Assembly (NCBI GenBank): GCA_964410725.1
Contig: CAYPID010000041.1
Location: 1-20,280, forward strand
Length of the DNA: 20,280 bases
From: CALAZP01 sp964410725
Lineage (GTDB): Bacteria > Bacteroidota > Bacteroidia > Chitinophagales > Saprospiraceae
Direction: 5' to 3'
Below the pieces are notes generated by a model. That model saw nothing but the letters and a program-made list of their open reading frames with translations. It was not told the origin of the DNA and made no database searches. The number at the start of each line of letters is the position of its first letter. The stretch's first letter is position 1. Shown here one piece after another: positions 1-5,997 of this stretch. The translations under genes and the position numbers were made by a program.

Positions 1-706
1 TTTGTAAAAATTCAACGGGCATTTTCTCGAAAGCATTTTTTAAGAAATAACCCTGATTAAAATTCAATAATGGCAGTAGTGCTTCTTCGAACATCAACCA
101 TTGTTCAGAAGCTAAATGATTGATAATAAAATAATGATACCGCTCCTCCTTATAGCTCACCATTTTTCGAATCAACCCTTCATCGAAAAGCACTTTCGTG
201 CGCTCCTGGGCAATAAATTTCAAATTGCGATGCACCAGATTCCACAAAGTATAACAAGAATATACCCCTCCGTCAACTACTATATCGCGAATTTCTAGAA
301 TTGTTGCCCCTGTAAATCCATCCAATTCAGAGTTGCGCGTATCGGTGATCAAAGCCTCCATCTCATACCGTCCTAAAGGCGATCGCTCATCCATCAATAA
401 ATGTTGTAATTGGCGGTAATCTCCATCCGTAAAAGGAATATGGTCCAATTTGGTCAACCCTTTTCCCGCAAGGGTATCTAAACCTAAAAACTGTCCTGTT
501 AAATCGAATTGCAGCAAGACCTCAATATCATAGCATTGGCTTTCTTCGCAAACTGGTGTTTTGACGTGGGCCACATAAAAATCAGGTATACCTTGGTCAT
601 CCAGTACAGTTTGCCAATCAACCTCTGCATCACCTTCCGACCGTTTCACTTTTCCACTACTATTCCAAATCAAAAAAGCGAAGAAAAATAAAAGCAGCGA
701 CCTCAT
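1..706 (-). CDS. Secreted protein with DxxTGAT motif, C-terminus cut by window edge
   Basis: An open frame of 235 codons starts at the ATG at 706-704 and runs off the left edge without a stop, so the C-terminus is missing. Residues 1-17 form a short hydrophobic leader (MRSLLLFFFAFLIWNSSG), which suggests export. Around residues 129-135 is DGFTGAT, which fits the D-x-x-[ST]-G-A-T pattern of FMN-binding/flavinylation sites in RnfG/NqrC-type domains. It is followed by GGVYSCYTLWNLVH (146-159), a pattern I associate with an uncharacterised Bacteroidota family. A CxxxxxC pair (52-58) may form a disulfide. The start lies 3 nt after the stop of the upstream FAD oxidoreductase, so the two are probably translated together. 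The flavin link is inference from one motif and the neighbour; the function is unknown. Confidence 0.75.
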   Translation of the reverse strand, partial: MRSLLLFFFAFLIWNSSGKVKRSEGDAEVDWQTVLDDQGIPDFYVAHVKTPVCEESQCYDIEVLLQFDLTGQFLGLDTLAGKGLTKLDHIPFTDGDYRQLQHLLMDERSPLGRYEMEALITDTRNSELDGFTGATILEIRDIVVDGGVYSCYTLWNLVHRNLKFIAQERTKVLFDEGLIRKMVSYKEERYHYFIINHLASEQWLMFEEALLPLLNFNQGYFLKNAFEKMPVEFLQ

Positions 707-709
707 TGC

Positions 710-2569
710 TCAATCTTTGGTTTCCATTAATGTTCCTCCCAGATTGTAGGTTTGAATCATTGGCAGCTCTGGATTTCCGACCCCTTCCATCATTTTTAAT
801 TCCAATTCGGAAAAATAATTTTGATACAGCCCTCTAGGAGTGGTTCCCTTATCTCGGCAAATTCCTGCAGCCATACCAATCACTTCGCCCATCATCCCAC
901 AAGTACGCATCAACCGAACGGAACCCAGAGCCACATGAGAGACACTAATATCTCTGCCCGCCATCATCAAATTATCAACATTCTTGGAATAAAGGCACCT
1001 AAATGGAATGGGATATGGATAAATCGCGATATGCTTGGCAATCGACCTAAATGCCTGTCCGTTGAACTCCTTCTCGTTGACCGAATCAGGATAATGAAGG
1101 TCAATAGTCCAGGAAGTAGAGGCGGTCCCATCAGACTGATAATTTTGACCCGTTAGGTCGTTCTCTGTCAGAATATAATCTCCAACCAATCTTCTCGACT
1201 CTCTTTTACCCCCAATATAAGCGACCCATTTTAGACGCTCATTGGAAAAATCTGCTTTCTTCGAGTGGTGATTTTTGAGATAGGACCAATTGGAATACAC
1301 CACCAATAAACCGTAATCTCTAATATATTCTGCCTCCTGAATCATGTCCTTTCCCATACCCGTTTCCCAATCCCAATCTCCTCGGGTAATAGTGTAAGAG
1401 GATTGATCATCCATTGGTAACCCCCAATCTACATCTGGGAAAATTTGAGGCTCAGAGGAGGTTTCGGCAAACCATTGAACGGATATACCCATGGTTAAGT
1501 TATCTGCTACCTCGGGAGCGGTGCGTTCATTAAAAGTAGCTTTACTTTCCCGTCCCACCATATATTCTGCCCCTGCCAAAAACCCAATAGTCCCATCCCC
1601 CGTGCAATCTGCAAACAATGGTGCGTTGAAGATAACTTGATTCCCCGTTTCTAACTGTTCCGCCACCACTTGCTGGATGTGACCTCCCTCAACGACCACC
1701 CGATTAGCATGGTGGTTTAAAAAAAGAGAAATATTGGGCTCGTTCAATACGGCCTTTAATTTTTTATCATCTTCATAATAGCCTTGAGGTTGCGCGTTCC
1801 CGCCCCTTCCGGGTCCAATTTCATTCACTAAGTTTCCCAATGCAGGATAGGGTTCTAGGTTAATTCGAGCCCCTAAATGTACGCGCACTTCAGAACTGTT
1901 ATTACCACCCAGCACCGGTCTATTTTGAATGAGTGCTACTTTGATCCCCTGCCTTGCTGCGGAGATGGCTGCACAGGTCCCTGCCATTCCCCCACCTACC
2001 ACTACAAAATCAAAATCAAGGGTATCCACTGATGGCTTTCGCGCTAATTTTTCCATGCGAAAAGCATCTAATTCCGCAATCTGATTAGGTGGAATATCTT
2101 TGATATCTTGAGTAAAATAAAGGGCATCGACCCTCCCGTCAAACCCAGTAAGGTCCTCTAATCCAATGGTAGCCACACCAGCATCTAATTCTATTGTCCC
2201 TCCTGATTCCCAATGCCAATGTACGTTAGTGGTGCCAAAAGTATGTGGTAAAGTCGTTCCATTAATTTTTATCTGGAAGGTTCCAGCTGCCTGTTCGGAC
2301 CACCATTCTGTCCAATTTCTCGTCCTTACATATAAGTGATAGGTTCCCCCTTCGGGAAAAATGACATGCGTAGAAGCTTCGGTAACTGGTTGCCCCATTC
2401 CATGGGCAATAAGGTAGGGAGAGCCCATAACGTCCATGGATTGCTGATCGATCAACCACCCCCCTTTATTTTCAAAAGATTCGGCTTCAACCAATAGTGA
2501 ATAGGTCTGACCCTTCAATGGTACGGTCAGTGCTAATATTAAAAGAGAAAAAAAATGCCTTTTATTCAT
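710..2569 (-). CDS. Secreted FAD-dependent oxidoreductase with N-terminal carbohydrate-binding-like domain
   Basis: The protein is 619 aa. Residues 1-21 are a signal peptide (to LKGQ). Residues about 25-155 resemble the beta-sandwich/CBM-like domain found in proteins often mislabelled xanthan lyase: VEAESFENKGGW near 27, FPEGGTYHLYVRTRNW near 71-86. The catalytic part is an FAD_oxidored (PF12831-type) fold. The Rossmann motif GGGMAG is at 192-197, followed by GGNNSSEVRVHLG (221-233), FADCTGDG, and a C-terminal FAD-closing segment with NLMMAGRDIS and RLMRTCGMMGE. The substrate is not readable; in this family it is thought to be sugar-related. The gene overlaps the upstream membrane-protein gene by 8 nt and is 3 nt from the downstream gene, so it is the middle gene of an operon. 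The domain assignment is firm, the reaction is not. Confidence 0.88.
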   Translation of the reverse strand: MNKRHFFSLLILALTVPLKGQTYSLLVEAESFENKGGWLIDQQSMDVMGSPYLIAHGMGQPVTEASTHVIFPEGGTYHLYVRTRNWTEWWSEQAAGTFQIKINGTTLPHTFGTTNVHWHWESGGTIELDAGVATIGLEDLTGFDGRVDALYFTQDIKDIPPNQIAELDAFRMEKLARKPSVDTLDFDFVVVGGGMAGTCAAISAARQGIKVALIQNRPVLGGNNSSEVRVHLGARINLEPYPALGNLVNEIGPGRGGNAQPQGYYEDDKKLKAVLNEPNISLFLNHHANRVVVEGGHIQQVVAEQLETGNQVIFNAPLFADCTGDGTIGFLAGAEYMVGRESKATFNERTAPEVADNLTMGISVQWFAETSSEPQIFPDVDWGLPMDDQSSYTITRGDWDWETGMGKDMIQEAEYIRDYGLLVVYSNWSYLKNHHSKKADFSNERLKWVAYIGGKRESRRLVGDYILTENDLTGQNYQSDGTASTSWTIDLHYPDSVNEKEFNGQAFRSIAKHIAIYPYPIPFRCLYSKNVDNLMMAGRDISVSHVALGSVRLMRTCGMMGEVIGMAAGICRDKGTTPRGLYQNYFSELELKMMEGVGNPELPMIQTYNLGGTLMETKD

Positions 2570-2750
2570 CTTCTAATTGCTTTTTGCGCATTCCAATTAT
2601 GAAAAAAAGGCCGCCTACCGCAATCAATACCACTCCAAATGAATGGAATTTACCTTCCATGGCATTTGAAAAAGTCACGCCTAATGCGATGACAATGATT
2701 CCAAAAAAAATATATTTTTTGTAGGGTCTTAAAGATTGAGGATGTTCCAT
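2562..2750 (-). CDS. Small two-helix inner-membrane protein
   Basis: This 62-aa protein has two predicted membrane spans, about residues 13-30 (YIFFGIIVIALGVTF) and 36-52 (FHSFGVVLIAVGGLFFIIGM). A basic N-terminal stretch and the charged tail RKKQLEDE flank them. Its last codons overlap the start of the FAD oxidoreductase in the 8-nt sequence ATGAATAA, which supports a real, coupled gene despite its length. I do not recognise a named family; many small membrane proteins look like this. Its role with the oxidoreductase is unknown. Confidence 0.65.
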   Translation of the reverse strand: MEHPQSLRPYKKYIFFGIIVIALGVTFSNAMEGKFHSFGVVLIAVGGLFFIIGMRKKQLEDE

Positions 2751-2777
2751 TCCATCAATATAGGGAATAGAAATAAA

Positions 2778-3323
2778 TTAGCCAATTTTGAAACATCTCA
2801 TACTGATACTTCCATATTGCATTCCTTCGTACAGTTGCTCAATTCGCTCTCCCTTTGTGGCTATTCCTAGCGTATAAAGACCCAATCAAACGGGGTGGCG
2901 TTGATTTGCTGCCAATAATTAAAACTCCCTTTTGCCGTAAGGCGCCTAAGGCACCCGCCAACTCGTAGTGGTAAGAAGGGGGCTGGGTGTAATCAATACT
3001 TAATTGGAAAACTGGAACATCTGCTTTGGGATAGAGATACTTGAGGACTGCCCAAGCGCCATGGTCTAGCCCCAAGTTGTGATCGGTCTGTATGTGATAT
3101 TCCTGTCCCAGCTGCACGACTTCCTGAGCTAAGGATAGGTGAATCATCCAAAATCATGGATGGTCTTAGGAGCAATTGAAGGCTTTGCGTAAATTGATTA
3201 TCCATCAGGGCATTCATCGGGTGACCATGGCCAATAAATAAAGCCGGCATCACTCAATTTCATAAGTGCTCCGAATAATGGCAAGGTAGCCAAAGATGTT
3301 AAAAATTGTTTACGTTTCATCAT
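2778..3323 (-). pseudogene. 4,5-DOPA extradiol dioxygenase (DODA/YgiD) remnant with multiple internal deletions
   Basis: Six collinear fragments of one DODA-family protein can be read, scattered over all three minus-strand frames. They are: the leader MMKRKQFLTSLATLPLFGAL.. from 3323; MPALFIGHGHPMNALMDNQF from 3250; APKTIHDFG at about 3147-3173; LAQEVV..DHGAWAVLKYLYP..VLIIGS from about 3135 to 2905; NATPFDWV at 2902-2879; and LYTLG..YGSISMRCFKIG ending at TAA 2778-2780. Order and motifs match the family, but the connecting segments are absent, including the SAHW and GNIVHN regions expected to supply metal-site histidines. The remnant is about 546 bp; my recollection of the family length is about 270-300 aa. 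Each fragment lacks stops and is well preserved, so decay was by deletion rather than substitution. It follows yceI, a pairing I associate with Bacteroidota operons. Family identity is confident; the product must be inactive. Confidence 0.85.
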
Positions 3324-3350
3324 GGGAAAAGCCACCTCCGAGGAGGTGAC
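3324..3350 (-). terminator. Terminator-like hairpin after yceI
   Basis: On the minus strand GTCACCTC pairs with GAGGTGGC across a CTCG loop (one G-T wobble), followed by TTTT. It lies 11 bp past the yceI stop and ends next to the start of the DODA remnant. The T tract is short, so it may terminate only partly. The GGAGGTG arm also sits 8-14 nt before the ATGATG of the remnant and could have acted as its ribosome site. Confidence 0.6.
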
Positions 3351-3360
3351 TGTATTAATA

Positions 3361-3978
3361 TTAGTTTTTGGCAAATTGCAAATTCAATTCAATTTCTACC
3401 TCATTTTCAACTACCAAACCACCGGCTTCTGTCATCGCGTTCCATTTTAGTCCATAGTCGAATCGGTTGATTACCCCAGTGGCTTTAAATCCCGCCTTGG
3501 TATTTCCATATCCGTCTTGTGCAATACCTCCGTGCTTGACATCAAAGGTAATTTCACGGGCTACATCTCTGATGGTTAAAATACCTTTCAGTTCGTATTT
3601 TTTATCGCTTACTTTAGTAAAAGAAGAACTGGTAAAGTTCATAGTTGGGTAGGACTCGGCGTTAAAAAAGTCATCAGATTTTAGGTGGTCGTCCCTCATG
3701 CTGTTGTCTGTATCGATGCTGTTGACATCAACGGAGAATGAAATAGAGGCATTTTCAAAATCAGAACCTTGACTTTGGATTTCGCCATCATAAACTCCAA
3801 AACTTCCCTCCACCTCTGAGATGACCAAGTGGGTAACGGTGAAACCAACTTTAGAGTGAGCTTTATCTACCGTCCACTTGACCGTTTCATCTTGAAGATT
3901 TGAAATTTGAGGTCCGGACTGGCTCATAACCTGAAAACTGAAGGCTAAAACTGAACAAAAAAGAATTAATTTTTTCAT
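3361..3978 (-). CDS. YceI family periplasmic lipid-binding-like protein
   Basis: The protein is 205 aa from the chosen ATG (3978), which begins a clean signal peptide MKKLILFCSVLAFSFQVMSQ. An upstream in-frame ATG at 4047 would add 23 residues in front of this signal, so I reject it. The mature part is a YceI lipocalin-like barrel. It shows WTVDKAHSKVGFTVTHL near the N-terminus, SIDTDNSMRDDHLKSDDFF and YPTMNFTS in the middle, and LTIRDVAREITFDVKHGG then NRFDYGLKWN near the C-terminus. Proteins of this fold bind isoprenoid or fatty amphiphiles; some respond to base or osmotic stress. It lies 88 bp after a Crp/Fnr gene. That gap contains symmetric TGGTGA/TCACCA elements that could be a binding site for the regulator. 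The exact ligand is unknown. Confidence 0.93.
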   Translation of the reverse strand: MKKLILFCSVLAFSFQVMSQSGPQISNLQDETVKWTVDKAHSKVGFTVTHLVISEVEGSFGVYDGEIQSQGSDFENASISFSVDVNSIDTDNSMRDDHLKSDDFFNAESYPTMNFTSSSFTKVSDKKYELKGILTIRDVAREITFDVKHGGIAQDGYGNTKAGFKATGVINRFDYGLKWNAMTEAGGLVVENEVEIELNLQFAKN

Positions 3979-3993
3979 TTTCGATTGTTTGTT

Positions 3994-4052
3994 GGTGAAT
4001 GATAATTTCATCACCACAAAAATCACAACCTTCTTTTGCCTTTTCATTCACC
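3994..4052. promoter_or_regulatory. Inverted-repeat cluster upstream of yceI (possible regulator site)
   Basis: GGTGAATGA (3994-4002) and TCATTCACC (4044-4052) are perfect 9-bp inverted copies. Between them TCACC (4011-4015) forms a second, closer dyad with GGTGA at 3994-3998 (12-bp centre). The cluster lies 16-74 bp before the yceI ATG and just after the Crp/Fnr gene. It could be an operator for that regulator or a stem in the crp-yceI transcript. The sequence symmetry is seen; the role is inference. Confidence 0.4.
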
Positions 4053-4066
4053 TATGTTAATAAAGG

Positions 4067-4654
4067 CTATTGGTGGGATAAATTACTTCTAATTCTGCTT
4101 AATGATTGTGGTTGAATGCCGAGGTAAGAGGCAATAAGATATTGGGGAACTCTTTGAACAAGATCTGGATACTTTTTAATCAATTCGAGATATCTTGTTT
4201 CTGCATCTGAACTGTTGTAATGTGCCCATCTCTTTTGACTAGAGACATAGGCATTTTGGATCAAAATCCTGAAAAAATGTTCGAATATTGGTATGGTGTT
4301 ACATGCCTGTTCAAATCCGGACTTGGAGAGCGCTACAACTTCAGTATCCTCAATGGCCGTAATTTCATGCTGGGAAGGTTGACCGGTGAAAAAACTAAAA
4401 AGGTCCCCTGTCCAATAATCTTCAAATGCAAAGTTCAAAACCAAACGATCTCCATCTTTTCCCGTATGCCATGAATAGAGTAAACCCTGGTTTACATAAA
4501 ATTGGTAATTACAATATTGCCCCTCATTTAGCAGGTTTTCTTTCTTTTTTACGGTTTTGATTGCCAATAAATCGGTAAAACTCTTGAAATCATGATCAGC
4601 GATTTTTTTCTTGATTTTACCTTCAATATGGAGGCGAATCTGTTCGAACTTCAT
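4067..4654 (-). CDS. Crp/Fnr family transcriptional regulator
   Basis: The protein is 195 aa, slightly short for the family. Residues about 15-125 form a cyclic-nucleotide-binding-type beta roll (NEGQYCNYQFYVNQGLLYSW, then WTGDLFSFFTGQP). It lacks the canonical cAMP-contacting Arg-Ser pattern, so the effector is probably something else. A long helix follows (VSSQKRWAHYNSSDAETRYLEL), then a helix-turn-helix at about 168-190 (QYLIASYLGIQPQSLSRIRS), the typical Bacteroidota Crp/Fnr ending. The gene starts 16 bp after the acetyltransferase stop and is probably the fourth gene of the GH9 operon. It could regulate that operon, the downstream yceI, or both. No cysteines in an Fnr-like cluster are present, so an iron-sulfur oxygen sensor is unlikely. 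Confidence 0.9.
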   Translation of the reverse strand: MKFEQIRLHIEGKIKKKIADHDFKSFTDLLAIKTVKKKENLLNEGQYCNYQFYVNQGLLYSWHTGKDGDRLVLNFAFEDYWTGDLFSFFTGQPSQHEITAIEDTEVVALSKSGFEQACNTIPIFEHFFRILIQNAYVSSQKRWAHYNSSDAETRYLELIKKYPDLVQRVPQYLIASYLGIQPQSLSRIRSNLSHQ

Positions 4655-4670
4655 AAGATTAGAAAAATTT

Positions 4671-5246
4671 TTATTCGAGCGATCTTATGATTTGACAGGG
4701 GTTTCCGAATGCCAAAACTCCATCGGGTATATTTTTTGTGACCACACTCCCCGCTCCTATGGTAACTCCGTTCCCTATAAATACACCTGGCATAATACAG
4801 GAGTTTCCACCAATCCACACATTATCCCCAATATGAATGGGTTGGCTATTGGTTAGGTAGCTGATGTTCCCATTTTTTTCAACGATTCTCTCTGTAGCCT
4901 TTAGGGGATGACCTGCGGTGTAAAAGTGAACACCTGGGCCAATTAAAGCGTTTTTGCCAATCGTAATTTTATTACTATCCAGAAAAACGGCATTGGTATG
5001 CACAAAGGAATGTTCCCCAATCTCAATATTGATTCCATAATCACAATAAAATGGAGCTTCTATCCAAACATTTGATTCAATTGCCCCGAAAATTTCCTTT
5101 AGCAAACTCTTTTTGCGGTCAATTTCTTTTGCGTCTAAGGAATTGTAAGCTTTCATTAAAGCTTTAGTACGCTGGTAAATAGCTAATAAATCAGGATCTC
5201 TAGAGTTATAATTATCCCCGGACAACATTTTCTCAAATTCAGTCAT
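4671..5246 (-). CDS. Maltose/galactoside-type sugar O-acetyltransferase
   Basis: The protein is 191 aa from the ATG at 5246. That start gives the family N-terminus MTEFEKMLSGDNYNSRDPDL (Mac domain) and an 8-nt overlap with the deacetylase stop (ATGACTGA); an earlier in-frame ATG at 5270 is rejected. Residues about 60-190 are a left-handed beta-helix of hexapeptide repeats (IEIGEHSFVH, ITIGKNALIG, IHIGDNVWIG, VTIGAGSVV). The catalytic-type His is in the TAGHPL segment and the end is IPDGVLAFGNPCQIIRSL. These enzymes transfer acetyl from acetyl-CoA to a hydroxyl of a sugar in the cytoplasm. Next to GH9 and a deacetylase it may acetylate a released sugar, perhaps as detoxification or for acetyl recycling. 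The substrate is not known. Confidence 0.9.
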   Translation of the reverse strand: MTEFEKMLSGDNYNSRDPDLLAIYQRTKALMKAYNSLDAKEIDRKKSLLKEIFGAIESNVWIEAPFYCDYGINIEIGEHSFVHTNAVFLDSNKITIGKNALIGPGVHFYTAGHPLKATERIVEKNGNISYLTNSQPIHIGDNVWIGGNSCIMPGVFIGNGVTIGAGSVVTKNIPDGVLAFGNPCQIIRSLE

Positions 5247-5997
5247 TATTGAGAATTGAATAGTTTTCAAAAGATTTAAATTGATATTTTTTAGATTGGA
5301 AATACTCGATTAATTCTGGGAGACGATAATAAAATTTATCTTTTCTAGATGGATGAACCCCTGGGTGAATCAAAAGATGAAATCCATTCAATCCGTTTTG
5401 CTGCTCAAAATTGATAATGGATTCGTAGATATAATCTGAAGAACAGTAGTTATTCATTTCTGGGGTGGTGTAATCCGCATTCGATCGAGTACCCGATGAG
5501 AAATTTACTGTAGTCAGCCCCAATTCTTGAGCAATTTCTGTTATTTGCAGGTTATACCACTCGTAAGGTGGCATCCAAATCAGCGCAGGTTGGGTCGTCA
5601 GCTTTTTTAATTCTTTCAGGTTATTTTGAATATCTACTTTGATGCGCTCTGGAGAAATAAGCAGTTGGTTTCGATCTTCCCAATCGTTGTATAGTAAATG
5701 TTTATCCGAGTGAATGCCCAAATAGTGTTGGTGATTAATGATTTGCTGAGCCCATTTAGTTTGGTTCCTAATAAAATCACCAGTTAAAAAGAAAGAAGCT
5801 TTGATTTGAAAGGAATCCAGTACAGAGAGGACATATTCAAATCCATCTGCATAATCATGACCGGTGAAACACAGATAAATATCAGTTTGTGAAGAATCAG
5901 ATCGGATGATAGCTCCGTGTTTATCCCATGTGGCCTGACCGACTAATCCGTGGATTAAAAAATGAAAACCAATGATTAGGGTTAAACTTTTAATCAC
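5239..5997 (-). CDS. Secreted polysaccharide deacetylase (NodB/CE4-like), variant motif 1
   Basis: The protein is 252 aa, starting at GTG 5997-5995. That start overlaps the GH9 stop by 8 nt (GTGATTAA) and precedes a signal peptide (residues 1-20, to GLVGQ). NodB-type motifs appear in order. Motif 1 is FTGHDYADG (44-52), with the metal-type Asp48 but His47 where the usual catalytic Asp stands. Motif 2 is HSDKH (96-100, both metal histidines). Motif 3 is MPPYEW (142-147). A late HPGVH is at 211-215. It probably removes N-acetyl or O-acetyl groups from an oligosaccharide in the periplasm, acting with the GH9 enzyme. Motif 1 suggests a distinct subfamily or altered chemistry. The fold is confident; activity and substrate are inference. 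Confidence 0.87.
   Translation of the reverse strand: MIKSLTLIIGFHFLIHGLVGQATWDKHGAIIRSDSSQTDIYLCFTGHDYADGFEYVLSVLDSFQIKASFFLTGDFIRNQTKWAQQIINHQHYLGIHSDKHLLYNDWEDRNQLLISPERIKVDIQNNLKELKKLTTQPALIWMPPYEWYNLQITEIAQELGLTTVNFSSGTRSNADYTTPEMNNYCSSDYIYESIINFEQQNGLNGFHLLIHPGVHPSRKDKFYYRLPELIEYFQSKKYQFKSFENYSILNND

Noticed and set aside
2839..3253. Two overlapping short open frames that could be annotated as two small genes
   Set aside because: Both are pieces of the broken DODA gene in different frames; their ends past the matching segments are frameshifted nonsense.
3979..4047. Longer start for the YceI protein (ATG at 4047)
   Set aside because: It would place 23 residues before a complete signal peptide and run across the inverted-repeat region.
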